From Stenotrophomonas ginsengisoli (GTDB taxonomy: Bacteria; Pseudomonadota; Gammaproteobacteria; Xanthomonadales; Xanthomonadaceae), in contig NZ_LDJM01000014.1 in NCBI RefSeq assembly GCF_001431485.1, positions 53,160 to 117,159 on the forward strand: a stretch of 64,000 bases of DNA, in the 5' to 3' direction. A program made the position numbers and the translations under genes. The notes below the pieces were generated by a model. It saw nothing but the letters and a program-made list of their open reading frames with translations. It made no database searches and was not told the origin of the DNA. Below are positions 43,922 to 52,975 of the stretch, piece after piece; within the stretch, counting starts at the first letter, position 1, and every line of letters starts with the position of its first letter.

Positions 43922-44887
43922 ATGCCAAAGACGGCCGCAAGCCCTCGTTTTTCCTACAAATCCGATCGACTCAAACCACTTCGCGCGTTCTGCCAGACGG
44001 TGCGTCTGGGCTCGGTGTCGCGGGCGGCGGAGGCGCTTTTCATCAGCCAGCCGGCCGTCACCCTGCAGCTGCAGGCGCTGGAACGCGAATTCGGGGTGGT
44101 GCTGTTCGAACGTGCCGGCCGGCGTCTGGTACCCAGCCGCGAAGGCCAGCTGCTGTATGAAATGGCCCAGCCACTGGTGGAGAACCTGGACGGGCTGGTC
44201 GAACGTTTCCGCGACAAAGTCAGCGGGCTGGATGCCGGCGAGCTGCGCATCGCCGCCAACTCCACCACGATCCTGTATCTATTGCCGGCAATTGTGGCCA
44301 AGTTCCGCGAAAGCCAGCCAAACGTACGGCTTTCACTGCACAACGCGATCACCGCCGACGGCACCGACCTGCTCCGCAACGACGACGCCGACCTGATTGT
44401 CGGCTCGCTGCTGGATGTGCCCAGTGACCTCAGCTACGAGACCGTGCAGCGCTTCGAGCAGATGCTGATCACCCCGCCCGGCCACCCGCTCAGCCAGCTG
44501 CCACGGCTGGAGCTGGCGCAGATCGCCCAGTACCCGCTGATCCTGCCGCCACGCCGCCAGGTCACCTGGCGCCTGGTGGACCGGGTGTTCCAGCAGCAGC
44601 GCGTGCCCTACAGCGTCAGCCTGGAGGTGGGCGGCTGGGAAGTGATCAAGCAATACGTCGCCCTGGACATGGGCATCTCGATCGTACCGGCGCTGTGCCT
44701 GGCCCCCGACGATGCCCGCCAACTGGCGATCCGCCCGGTCGGCACGCTGTTTCCGCCACGCACCTACGGGGTGGCGGTACGCCGCGGCCGGCCCCTGTCG
44801 GCCCAGGCCCGCGCCTTCATCGAATGCATCCAGCCGGATCTGCTCAGCCCCCGCAGCTATGACCAGACCGGCCACTCCGAGCGCTAG
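43922..44887 (+). CDS. LysR-family regulator, probably of the glyoxylate operon
   Basis: The 321-residue regulator has an N-terminal winged helix (about 15-75: FCQTVRLGSVSRAAEALFIS, QPAVTLQLQALEREFGVVLF) and an effector domain (about 105-310) with typical VALDMGISIVPALCL. The upstream ATG at 43883 would overlap the inverted repeat that may be its operator, so ATG 43922 is preferred. It is divergent from aceB-aceA, the usual position of a LysR regulator and its target. The effector is unknown. CysB-like helix content is visible, but I cannot assign it to a named member. Confidence 0.88.
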   Translation: MPKTAASPRFSYKSDRLKPLRAFCQTVRLGSVSRAAEALFISQPAVTLQLQALEREFGVVLFERAGRRLVPSREGQLLYEMAQPLVENLDGLVERFRDKVSGLDAGELRIAANSTTILYLLPAIVAKFRESQPNVRLSLHNAITADGTDLLRNDDADLIVGSLLDVPSDLSYETVQRFEQMLITPPGHPLSQLPRLELAQIAQYPLILPPRRQVTWRLVDRVFQQQRVPYSVSLEVGGWEVIKQYVALDMGISIVPALCLAPDDARQLAIRPVGTLFPPRTYGVAVRRGRPLSAQARAFIECIQPDLLSPRSYDQTGHSER

Positions 44888-44899
44888 GCCGCCGGCTTC

Positions 44900-45577
44900 T
44901 TACAGGCGACGCTCGGCCGCCAACCGGGTGCCGGCGACCTTGCCCAGGCCACGCCGCTCGCGCACCTGGGCGCGCACGCGCTGGGCCAGATAACGCAGGC
45001 TGGCGGCCAGGATCACGCTGTAGCCCAGCAGCTCGCCGGTTTCCTCGATCGCATTCTTGGCCGTGCGCACGTAGCCATCGCCGAGCACGGCCGCCCAGAT
45101 CTCGGTCATGCCGAACAGGCGCGAGAAGCACAGCAGGATCGCCAGGCCCAGCAGCATCATGGTGCCGGCATGGGCAGCCAGGAAGCGGGCGATGCCGGCC
45201 AGCAGCGCGCGTGCATCACGCAAGGCCCACACCAGGCTGGCAATGACCAGCGGTGCGACCAGGTACTTCCAGGCCCCGTGGAACAAGGCCTGGTCAAACA
45301 CCGCATCGTTCTCGCGGATCAACATGCAGGCGAAAAACACCGCAGCCAGCGCGGCAAAGCGGCGGTCATCGGCACGGCACCAGGCCAGCAGCGCAAAGGC
45401 CAGTGCGCTCAGGCCCAGCAGGGCGAGCTGGCATGCCTCCACCAGCGAGTCCTCGCCCACGGCATTGCCCAGCACCAGGATGTCCTGGCGCAGCATCAGC
45501 ACGGGGAACGCGGCCAGCAGCGCGTAAGCAAAAAAGCGGCCGACACCAGCCGCAACCTTCTTCAAATCCTGATCCAC
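44900..45577 (-). CDS. Multi-pass membrane protein of unknown function
   Basis: The product is about 225 residues with six or seven predicted helices (starting about 12, 42, 65, 95, 125 and 165) and an arginine-rich C-terminal tail (AQRVRAQVRERRGLG). Charged or amide residues sit beside the helices (RENDAVFDQALFHGAWKYL and NAIEETGELLGY). I do not recognise the family. The start is uncertain: GTG at 45577 gives a compact N-terminus, while the frame extends to TTG at 45613. It converges with the LysR gene, 12 bp away. The 190 bp upstream hold no gene I can support. Confidence 0.65.
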   Translation of the reverse strand: MDQDLKKVAAGVGRFFAYALLAAFPVLMLRQDILVLGNAVGEDSLVEACQLALLGLSALAFALLAWCRADDRRFAALAAVFFACMLIRENDAVFDQALFHGAWKYLVAPLVIASLVWALRDARALLAGIARFLAAHAGTMMLLGLAILLCFSRLFGMTEIWAAVLGDGYVRTAKNAIEETGELLGYSVILAASLRYLAQRVRAQVRERRGLGKVAGTRLAAERRL

Positions 45578-45767
45578 AACAACATCCCGGCGCGAACCTG
45601 GCGCGCTCAACAACGAAAACGCACACCGCGCCCTGGGGGCAGGCAGCCCTGTCGGCTGCCCGGCGTGGCGTCCATTATCGGCCGTCCGGAAATGTCAAAA
45701 AAGTGTAAAAACTGAACATGCCGTCCCACGGCAGGGGCACATTCAGACGGCCTGTGTACAGCCAGGC

Positions 45768-46370
45768 TTATTCGCTGCCGCGATTCTTGCCCTGCCAGGG
45801 CCGGTACATCTGCCGGATCGCGGCCATGTCCCGGGCAAAATCCCCGGTCGGGTGGTAGGCCGGCATGAAGCCGATGATCTTTTCCGGGTAGTGGATGTAG
45901 GCCGGCACGATCGGCACCCCGGCCTGGACGGCGATCTTGATGAAACCGCCCTTCCAGTCGGTGACCTGCTTGCGCGTGCCCTCCGGTGCCAACACGTACC
46001 AGATCTTGTCCGAGCGCTTGATCAGCTCCACCGCCTGGCCAACGGTGCCCTGCGGCGAGGCACGGTCCAGCGCGATGGCCCCCAGGCGACGCATCAAAAT
46101 GCCCAGCGGCCACCAGAACAGCTGTGACTTGGCCAGCACCTTGCCGTCCACGCCCATGCCCAGCTTGACCGCAAACCCCCACAGGCCGTCCCAGTTGCTC
46201 GAATGCGGGGCGAAGATCACCACCGCGCGCCCTTCGGTGGGCATCGGCGCCACCACCTTCCAGCCCCCCAGGCGCAGCACGCTGCGGCCGAACCAACGGC
46301 CAAAGCGCCCGGGCGGCACCTGCGGCAAGGACGCCGGCATCGGCGGAATGGTCTGGTCGGTCTGGCTCAC
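45768..46370 (-). CDS. 1-Acyl-sn-glycerol-3-phosphate acyltransferase-like protein
   Basis: This 200-residue PlsC-family protein has the HX4D catalytic motif in FAPHSSNWDGLWG, a downstream EGTR phosphate motif in VLAPEGTRKQ and the proline segment GVPIVPAYIHYP. It probably acylates a lysophospholipid or related acceptor. Its short length and late EGTR spacing are like the YihG/olsA-type small enzymes rather than the major PlsC. GTG at 46370 has GGGA 8 bp upstream and begins 4 bp after the arfB stop, so the two are co-transcribed. Confidence 0.87.
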   Translation of the reverse strand: MSQTDQTIPPMPASLPQVPPGRFGRWFGRSVLRLGGWKVVAPMPTEGRAVVIFAPHSSNWDGLWGFAVKLGMGVDGKVLAKSQLFWWPLGILMRRLGAIALDRASPQGTVGQAVELIKRSDKIWYVLAPEGTRKQVTDWKGGFIKIAVQAGVPIVPAYIHYPEKIIGFMPAYHPTGDFARDMAAIRQMYRPWQGKNRGSE

Positions 46371-46374
46371 TGTT

Positions 46375-46806
46375 TCAATCCCACTGGTTCGAGCTGCGCC
46401 CGCGCTTGAGCTGCGAGCGGCTGCGTTTGTCGTCCACCCGGCGCCGCTGCGAGGCCCGGGTCGGCTTGGTGGCAATGCGCGGTGCCTGCACAACGAGGCC
46501 TTCGCGCAGGATCGCGGCCAGGCGCTCGCGGGCATCCTCGCGGTTGCGTTCCTGGGTACGGAAGCGCTGGGCATCGATCACCAGCACGCCATCGCCGGTC
46601 AGGCGGCGGTCGCGTCGGGCCAGCACCCGTTCGCGCAGGGTCTGCGGCAGGGACGGCGAATTGAGCACATCAAAGCGCAGCTCCACCGCCGAAGAGACCT
46701 TGTTGACGTTCTGCCCGCCGGCACCGGACGCACGCACAAAGCGCTCCACCAACTCATCGTCGGGGATGCGGATGCGGGAATTGATGATCAGAAAGCCGGC
46801 AGACAT
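46375..46806 (-). CDS. arfB: Peptidyl-tRNA hydrolase ArfB (YaeJ), ribosome rescue
   Basis: ArfB releases peptides from ribosomes stalled at mRNA ends. The 143-residue product has the release-factor-type GGQ in VRASGAGGQNVNKVSSAVEL and a basic unstructured C-terminal tail (TKPTRASQRRRVDDKRSRSQ) that enters the empty mRNA channel. Both are required features. ATG at 46806 is used; a GTG three bases upstream is in frame. It lies between the polysaccharide operon and the acyltransferase gene with short gaps. Confidence 0.95.
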   Translation of the reverse strand: MSAGFLIINSRIRIPDDELVERFVRASGAGGQNVNKVSSAVELRFDVLNSPSLPQTLRERVLARRDRRLTGDGVLVIDAQRFRTQERNREDARERLAAILREGLVVQAPRIATKPTRASQRRRVDDKRSRSQLKRGRSSNQWD

Positions 46807-46823
46807 CACGCCATTGTATGGGC

Positions 46824-47771
46824 CTAGCGCGCGTGCTGCTGCTCCCAGCGGCGCCAGGCCCGGTAGTGGTGGATGGCAAAGCCGGCAAACGCCGGGTCCT
46901 GCGCCAGCGCCGCCTCGACCTTGGCCACCTCGGCCTCGAACACCTGCGGGCCCTCTTCGGCAAAGGTGACCTTGTCGATGTCATTGGGCGAGACCTCCAG
47001 CCCGATCACCACCGGCTTGCCGTGCTGGCGTGCATAGGCCAGCTCGCTGGCCGCATGGGCCAGGATGCTGTCCCTTCCTTGCGCAAAGTCGCGGTAGTCC
47101 ATCAGCGCGACATAGTCCCAGGTGTCGATCATGTGCTCACTGACCAGGGCCTTGCGGCCGTTCCAGTGCAGCTCGTAACCATCCAGCCAGAACGGGATGG
47201 CCGGGCCCAGCAGCAGGGTCTGGCCGCTGGCCTGCTTGGCCGCCATCAAGGCCTTGCTCAGGTCCAGGAACTGTTTGAGCAGGCCCAGCCGGGTATGCTC
47301 GTTCCAGGCATCCAGGATATGCGGCTCGATATCCAGGTTGGCGCCGGAAAAGCGTGCCTGCTGCGGGGCGGCTGCGTTGTAGTCCAGCACCTGCTGCAGC
47401 ATGGCCAGGGCATCGGCACGACGCTCGGGCAGCACATAGGCCTCGGTATGCAGATAGGCCGACCCCAGCAGGGCGTAGGTATCGATGCCGGCCTGCCGCA
47501 GGCGCTGGATCAGGGCGTGGTAACGCTGCGGCTGGTCGCGCAGCAGGTGACGGCCACGGTAGGCATCGGCATACAGGTACAGGCGGTCAAAGCCGCGCGC
47601 GCGCAGGTAGGCAATGGCCTCCTCGGCCACGGCAGGGTCCTGGACCATCGCATAGGACTCTGCCTCCCAGGTCCACAGCGCGCGCTCGGCCCGCGGGGCG
47701 GCGGCCCAGCCGGGAGCGACCGCGCACAGCAGCACGAAGATCCAGGGCAGGCGCTTGTACAGGGCATTCAT
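46824..47771 (-). CDS. Secreted glycosidase-like TIM-barrel protein of the polysaccharide operon
   Basis: The 315-residue protein has a signal peptide (about 1-24, PGWAAA) and a barrel-like pattern: ALWTWEAES, FDRLYLYADAYRG, SGANLDIEPHILDAWN and WDYVALMDYRDFA. The LDIEPH motif on a central strand is reminiscent of glycoside-hydrolase acids, but I cannot name a GH family. Its ATG overlaps the sulfatase stop as ATGA and it is last in a five-gene overlapping operon. It may trim or modify the exported glycan in the periplasm. Function is inferred from context. Confidence 0.7.
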   Translation of the reverse strand: MNALYKRLPWIFVLLCAVAPGWAAAPRAERALWTWEAESYAMVQDPAVAEEAIAYLRARGFDRLYLYADAYRGRHLLRDQPQRYHALIQRLRQAGIDTYALLGSAYLHTEAYVLPERRADALAMLQQVLDYNAAAPQQARFSGANLDIEPHILDAWNEHTRLGLLKQFLDLSKALMAAKQASGQTLLLGPAIPFWLDGYELHWNGRKALVSEHMIDTWDYVALMDYRDFAQGRDSILAHAASELAYARQHGKPVVIGLEVSPNDIDKVTFAEEGPQVFEAEVAKVEAALAQDPAFAGFAIHHYRAWRRWEQQHAR

Positions 47772-50197
47772 GGTGCTGGCTCCGGATTGCCGGCGGGCAA
47801 CGGCAAGGCAATCCGGTACTGGCCACGTCCACTGGCACGGCCGGTCTGCGGGTCCGAGGGGCGCAACGACACCGACCAGGCCGCATCGGCCCCGGCCGGC
47901 AACGGCAGGGTCAGGCCGAGCTGGCGGCGTTGATGGGGCGCCAGCTGCACGGCGGCGGCCGATACTTCGCCGCGTTCGCTGCCCTGGGCATCGAGCAGCA
48001 CGGCCAGTGGCACGAACCAGGCACTGGGATGGTCATCGCCATTGATGAAAGCCGCACTGACCTGCAGCCGGTTGCCCTGGCGACGCAGCTGCACATCCTC
48101 CACTCCCAGCCCGGGCAGGGCCTGGCTGGCCGGCTGCGGCAACGGCGGCGCATCCACCTGGTCCTGCGCATAGGCCTGCAGCGGGGCGCGGCTGGCCAGC
48201 ACCTGGCCCTGGGCCAGCAAGGCGGCATTGGCCTGCTGGTAGCGGTGCAGGCGGGCCTGCACCCGGGCCAGCGCCTGCGCATCATCCACCGCGCTCAGGC
48301 GCATGCCTTTCTCCAGCGCGTACAGCTGGCCATCGCGCAGCCACCAGCGGCCATCCAGGTACTCCTCTGCACTGGTCTTGGTCTGCTTGAGCGGAAAATG
48401 GCCGGTACTGGAAAACGCCGTGGACATGTCCAGGCCACGCCCCAGCCACGGTGTCTGCGCCGGCCGCTGCAGGCCGTAGTGCGCCGACAGCAGGGCCATC
48501 AACGATGGCAGCACGTCCATCTGCGAGGACACCGCGCCGATTCGGGCCGGCTGCCGCAGCAGCGGCGAATGGATCAGCAGGGGCACGTGGTAGCGCTCGA
48601 TGTGCTCGCCGATCGGAATCTCCGGCAGGCGGTGATCGCCGCTGATCAGGTAGATGGTGTCGGCATGCCAGGGCTGCTGGCTGGCGGCCTGCAGCAGGCG
48701 TTGCAGCTGCGCATCGGTGTACAGGATGGTGCTGTAGATGTCGCTTTGCGCCTGCACCGCCGCCTGTCGCGCCGGCGGCAATCCCAGCGCCTGCACATGG
48801 CCCTGCAGCTGCTGTTGCCAGTGCGCCTGGCCGGGGAAGCGGTAGCTGGTGTGCATGGAAATGGTCTGCACGCCAAGCAGGAAAGGCGGCTTGAAGCCGG
48901 CCATGTCGGCAATCACCCGGCTGGCCAGGGCCTCGTCGGCATAGCCCCACTGGCTGTGCGGGTTGGTCTGGTAGCCTGGACCGAAATTGCCCAGGTCCAC
49001 GATCTGCTCCACGCCCTGCGCCTGCAGGTAGCCGCGCTCGTTGTCAAAACGGGTATCGGTGCCGTTGTAGAACAGGCGCTGGTAGCCCTGCTGGCCCAGC
49101 ACCTGGTACAGGCCTGGATGGTCCGGCAGCGGTTCGGGCAGGGCCAGAAATCCCTGCTCGGCAAACGGCAGCGAACCCAGCAGCGAGGGCAGCACGCCGA
49201 AGGTGCGGCCCTGGTTGGCCAGGAAACTGTCGAAGTACAGGCTCTGCGTGGCCAGCCGGTCCAGAAACGGAGTGAAACTGCCCAGCGCCGCATCCGGCCC
49301 GGAAAACGAACGCCCCAGCCCTTCGACGATGACCACCACCACGTTGGGAGGGCCGCCATGGCTGGTCGGGGCGAAATACCGCCCCAGCACGTCCGGCGTG
49401 CGCTCGGCATGCAACAGCGGATGCCCGGCATCGAGCACCTGGCTTTGGCCGGTGACCTGTTCGACGGAGGCCGGCTCGTGCGCCTGGGCCGAGGCCAGCG
49501 GCCCCCGCTCGCGCTGCTGCCAGCGCCACAGATCAGCAACAAACCAGGCCAGTTTGCTGCTGGCCTGCTCGCGCCGGGCTTGGTCCGGCAATTGCGCCAG
49601 GCCGGCATCCAGCGGCAGCCACCAGGCCAGCAGGCACAGCCCGGCCAACAGCAGCCAGTGGCGTCTGCTGGGCAGCGCCGCCCTCACCTGCCCGCTGGCA
49701 CGCGCCGACAATGCCCAGGCCACGCCAAACGGCAGCAACAGGCAGGGCAACAGCAGCCACCAGCCGGCCGCCTGGCCAGCGGAGACCCCGGCGCCAGCCA
49801 GGGTGGTGCGGATTTCCTCGGCGCTGTAGCCGAGCAGGTCGGCGCCCAGGGGCGTGCCGGCCTGCTGGAAATAGCCTTCCAGGCCAGCCTGCGGCAACAG
49901 CCACAACAGCCACAGCAACGACAGCGTCAGCCAGCGCAGGATCGCCGATGGCAGCCGCAACAGCGGCCAGGCCAACAACAGCAGCGGCAGGCCGCGCAGC
50001 AGCACCATGCTGGCCTGCCAGATGGCCAGCCCCAATACCGGCCAGCGCTGCGCCCCTGCCTGCCCTGCCATGGCCGGGCCAGCCAGGGTGGCCAGCAGAA
50101 CCAGCAGCCACTGCGCCAGCAGCAGTACCAGCAGCGCCCGCAGCAACCAGCGCCAACGCAGCCGCGGCTCGCTACCGCCCATCAGCGAGGCAGCCAC
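47768..50197 (-). CDS. LtaS-like membrane sulfatase-family transferase
   Basis: The 809-residue protein has five predicted membrane helices (about 15-200), an extracytoplasmic alkaline-phosphatase-superfamily domain (about 270-600) and a C-terminal beta-rich extension (about 690-809). Sulfatase-fold sites are VVVVIVEGLGRSF (metal Glu), the likely nucleophile Thr in QGRTFGVLPSLLGSLP, and LISGDHRLPEIPIGEH (Asp/His). LtaS-type enzymes in Gram-negatives transfer glycerol phosphate or phosphoethanolamine to glycans. Here the acceptor is probably the polysaccharide made by the neighbouring synthase. The GTG start lies 4 bp after the upstream stop. Confidence 0.85.
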   Translation of the reverse strand: MAASLMGGSEPRLRWRWLLRALLVLLLAQWLLVLLATLAGPAMAGQAGAQRWPVLGLAIWQASMVLLRGLPLLLLAWPLLRLPSAILRWLTLSLLWLLWLLPQAGLEGYFQQAGTPLGADLLGYSAEEIRTTLAGAGVSAGQAAGWWLLLPCLLLPFGVAWALSARASGQVRAALPSRRHWLLLAGLCLLAWWLPLDAGLAQLPDQARREQASSKLAWFVADLWRWQQRERGPLASAQAHEPASVEQVTGQSQVLDAGHPLLHAERTPDVLGRYFAPTSHGGPPNVVVVIVEGLGRSFSGPDAALGSFTPFLDRLATQSLYFDSFLANQGRTFGVLPSLLGSLPFAEQGFLALPEPLPDHPGLYQVLGQQGYQRLFYNGTDTRFDNERGYLQAQGVEQIVDLGNFGPGYQTNPHSQWGYADEALASRVIADMAGFKPPFLLGVQTISMHTSYRFPGQAHWQQQLQGHVQALGLPPARQAAVQAQSDIYSTILYTDAQLQRLLQAASQQPWHADTIYLISGDHRLPEIPIGEHIERYHVPLLIHSPLLRQPARIGAVSSQMDVLPSLMALLSAHYGLQRPAQTPWLGRGLDMSTAFSSTGHFPLKQTKTSAEEYLDGRWWLRDGQLYALEKGMRLSAVDDAQALARVQARLHRYQQANAALLAQGQVLASRAPLQAYAQDQVDAPPLPQPASQALPGLGVEDVQLRRQGNRLQVSAAFINGDDHPSAWFVPLAVLLDAQGSERGEVSAAAVQLAPHQRRQLGLTLPLPAGADAAWSVSLRPSDPQTGRASGRGQYRIALPLPAGNPEPAP

Positions 50198-50201
50198 CGG
50201 C

Positions 50202-51464
50202 TCACCAGCGGTGATACAGCGCTGCGGAGGCGCGCTGTTCGGTCAGGCCATCGGCGTCATCGGCATAGCCCAGCCCCAGGCGGAACCCCCATTGCGGGTG
50301 CGGGTAACGGGTCCAGGACAGGCCCACGGCGGCATTGCTGTCACGCACCGTGGTGCCAAAACGGTCGACATCGGTGCTGCGCCCGCTGCTCAGGCTCAGC
50401 TGCCAGAAATCATCGGCATTGCCCAGGTAGTAATGACGCAGCTGCAGGCGGTGGCTCCAGCTGCCCGAGCCGACGCCGGGCACATGCTGCAGCTTGTAAC
50501 GGCCATACCAGTTGCCGCTGTAGCGGCCGATGCCCAGGCCGTAGAACTCGATGCTGTCGGAGAAGGTCAGCCGGTCCACGCTGGCCGACAGCTCCCAGCC
50601 CGAGCCCACGCCTTGGAACACCTCCATGCGCCAGGCCCGCTGCGGCAGGATGCCCGCATCCGGGCCGTGCTGGTAACGCACATTGGCATAGGCTCGCGAC
50701 CACAGCGGCACGTATGCGTCCAGGGCAACCGCGGTATCGGTGGTGTCGAAATGGTCGGCATGCAGCACTTCCAGGCCCAGCGAACCGCGCGGGAAGTAGC
50801 GCCGGATGGCCAGGTCGGCATCACGCCAGGACGAACGCCCACCATCAAAGCCGGTCCAGTCCAGGCCTACCCGCGCTCCCCAGGTGTACCCGCCCGCTGC
50901 AGCCACCTCGGCCGGCATGCCGGCCTGTGGCAACGGCGCTGCCTGCAGGCTGCTGATGTCGGCCCCGCGCGCCGCCGCAGCGGCAAAATCGGCCTGCGCC
51001 GCTTCCTCGTTGCCCAGCGCCCGCTGGGCCCGGCCACGGGCCAGCCAGGCATCGGCCTGCTCCGGCTGCAGCTGCACCCAGCGCGCGTAGGCCTGCAGGG
51101 CCTGCTCCGGGCGGTCACTCCAGCGGTACAGGTCGCCCAGTGCCGACCAGGCATCGGCATAGCCGGGGCTGTTGTCGACCACCTGTCGCAGGTCGGCCTC
51201 GGCCTCGGCATGGCGACCTTCCCAGGCCAGGGTGCGGCCGCGTGCCAGCAGCACATCGCCATTGCCCGGCGAGCGCTGCAGCAACCGGGCGTAACCGGCC
51301 AGGGCCTGCTCGCGCTGGCCGGAGGTGGCCAGCTCGCGCAGCTGGGCCAACTCCTGCTCCACGCTGGGCACTGCCGGGCTCTGCGCCAGCAGCGGCGGGC
51401 TCAGCACGAGCATGCCCAGCAGCAGACTCAGTGGGGACAGGGACAGCGGTGGACGTTGGCTCAT
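50202..51464 (-). CDS. TPR protein with YaiO-type outer-membrane barrel
   Basis: The 420-residue protein has a signal peptide (about 1-27, PPLLAQ) and three TPR-like repeats (about 40-170: LLARGRTLAWEGRHAEAEAD, LGDLYRWSDRPEQALQAY). A YaiO-like barrel (about 190-420) has many Tyr/Trp-rich strands (FYGLGIGRYSGNWYGRYKL, HRLQLRHYYLGN) and ends LYHRW. TPR-plus-barrel proteins export polysaccharides in PgaA- and YaiO-like systems. It overlaps the glycosyltransferase stop as ATGA, so the pair likely works together, with synthase in the inner membrane and porin in the outer membrane. Confidence 0.87.
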   Translation of the reverse strand: MSQRPPLSLSPLSLLLGMLVLSPPLLAQSPAVPSVEQELAQLRELATSGQREQALAGYARLLQRSPGNGDVLLARGRTLAWEGRHAEAEADLRQVVDNSPGYADAWSALGDLYRWSDRPEQALQAYARWVQLQPEQADAWLARGRAQRALGNEEAAQADFAAAAARGADISSLQAAPLPQAGMPAEVAAAGGYTWGARVGLDWTGFDGGRSSWRDADLAIRRYFPRGSLGLEVLHADHFDTTDTAVALDAYVPLWSRAYANVRYQHGPDAGILPQRAWRMEVFQGVGSGWELSASVDRLTFSDSIEFYGLGIGRYSGNWYGRYKLQHVPGVGSGSWSHRLQLRHYYLGNADDFWQLSLSSGRSTDVDRFGTTVRDSNAAVGLSWTRYPHPQWGFRLGLGYADDADGLTEQRASAALYHRW

Positions 51465-52975
51465 GACCTGCCTCGTGGTGAACGGTGTGCCTGGGTGGTA
51501 CCTGCCGCATCGGCCGCGTCGCCGGCCTGCTGCCAGGAACCATCACGGCTGATCTGGCCCCATTGGTGCGGCCGCCGGGGCCGCAGCAGCCAGCGCAGGG
51601 TGCCGGTCAGGCGCCAGACCGAGGTCAGCTGGCGGTAGCCGAAGTTTTCCAGCACCGCAAACAGGAACAGGCGCAGCTGCTGGCCACTGCGCGGGTACAG
51701 GCGGAAGGAGATTTCCTCCAGCAGCATGGCATTGACCGAAAGCAGGATGCCCATGCCGATCGAGGCGGCCAGGAAGATCCAGAACAACGACCATGGCACC
51801 AGCCCGAGCAGGCCCAGGATGATCAGTGCCAGGTACCCGGCCACCTCGATGATCGGGCCGAAGAACTCGAAGAACAGCATGAAGGGAAAGGCCAGCCAGC
51901 CCGGTTTGCCGCCGTTGCGGCTGAACATCAGGCCCATGTTCGGCCACAGGCTCTCGGCCAGGCCGTGCTGCCAGCGCACACGCTGGTTGCGCAGCGAGTG
52001 CAGGTCGGAGGGCACTTCGGTCCAGCACACCGGGTCGGGAACGAACACGATGCGGTAATCGCGCCCCTGCTCGCGCAGGTTGCGGTGCAGCCGTACCACC
52101 AGGTCCATGTCCTCGCCGATGGTGTCGCGGCGGTAGCCACCGATGGCCATCACCCGCTCCTTGTAGAACACGCCGAAGGCACCGGAGATGATCAGCAGGG
52201 CGTTGAGCTGGGACCAGCCCATGCGCCCGAACAGGAATGCGCGCAGGTACTCGATCAGCTGGAAACCGGGCAGCAGACGGTCAGGCAGGCCCACCTCGTC
52301 GAGCATGCCGTCCTTGACCCGGCAGCCATTGAGCACGCGCACCACGCCGCCGCTGGCCACCACCCGGGCATCTTCCAGGAACGGCCGCACCACCCGCGCC
52401 AGGCTCTGCGGATGCAGGATGCAGTCGGCATCGGTGGCGCAGTACAGCGGGTAGCGGGCGCAGTTGATCGCCGCGTTCAAGGCATCGGCCTTGCCGCCGT
52501 TTTCCTTGTCCAGCAGACGTACCCGCGGATAACGGGCCGATCCATACAGGCCGCGTACCTTTTCGGTGGGCAGGCGCTGGCGATAGGCCTCGGGAATGCG
52601 CTCCAGGCCGAAGGCCTCGATCAACAGCTCGCAGGTGCGGTCGGTGGAGCCATCGTTGACCACGATGATCTCGTAGTTGGGATAGGTGGTCTTGAGCAGC
52701 GAGCGCACCGTGGACACCACCGTGGCCTGCTCGTTGTAGGCCGGCAGGATGATGCTGACCGGTGGCTGGTAGCCGCGCAGTGCCTCGGGCAGGTAGTCGG
52801 CCCGGTACTCGCGCATGTAGCGCACCACGCGCACCGCCGAGACCCAGTTCAGCAGCAGGTAGGCCAGGTTGATGGCAAAGAAGTAGAGCAGGAACACCCA
52901 CTGGAAATCGACCAGGAAGTGCACCCAGCTGGCCTGCTGCAACCAACCCATCAGGTCGTGCCAGTAGCTGCTCAT
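51461..52975 (-). CDS. Processive family-2 glycosyltransferase (polysaccharide synthase)
   Basis: The 504-residue inner-membrane GT2 has an N-terminal helix (about 20-45). The catalytic domain (about 70-330) holds all synthase motifs: VSIILPAYNEQATVV, VVNDGSTDRTCELL, CATDADCILHP, GEDMDLVVRLHR and QRVRWQHG (QxxRW). Three or four C-terminal helices follow (about 345-430). The order matches PgaC/BcsA/HasA-type processive enzymes. The sugar cannot be told by eye. It overlaps the HEAT gene before it and the YaiO-type gene after it by ATGA. Similar GT2 plus TPR/barrel pairs serve biofilm polysaccharides in xanthomonads. Confidence 0.93.
   Translation of the reverse strand: MSSYWHDLMGWLQQASWVHFLVDFQWVFLLYFFAINLAYLLLNWVSAVRVVRYMREYRADYLPEALRGYQPPVSIILPAYNEQATVVSTVRSLLKTTYPNYEIIVVNDGSTDRTCELLIEAFGLERIPEAYRQRLPTEKVRGLYGSARYPRVRLLDKENGGKADALNAAINCARYPLYCATDADCILHPQSLARVVRPFLEDARVVASGGVVRVLNGCRVKDGMLDEVGLPDRLLPGFQLIEYLRAFLFGRMGWSQLNALLIISGAFGVFYKERVMAIGGYRRDTIGEDMDLVVRLHRNLREQGRDYRIVFVPDPVCWTEVPSDLHSLRNQRVRWQHGLAESLWPNMGLMFSRNGGKPGWLAFPFMLFFEFFGPIIEVAGYLALIILGLLGLVPWSLFWIFLAASIGMGILLSVNAMLLEEISFRLYPRSGQQLRLFLFAVLENFGYRQLTSVWRLTGTLRWLLRPRRPHQWGQISRDGSWQQAGDAADAAGTTQAHRSPRGRS

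Noticed and set aside
47768..50197. True lipoteichoic acid synthase
   Set aside because: Gram-negative cells have no lipoteichoic acid; the motif set fits the wider LtaS-like transferase family acting on other glycans.
47354..50956. 1200-codon open frame on the plus strand
   Set aside because: It is rich in Arg, Gln, Pro and Ala and runs antisense to the glycosidase-like, sulfatase and YaiO genes, all of which have clear domains; an effect of high GC.
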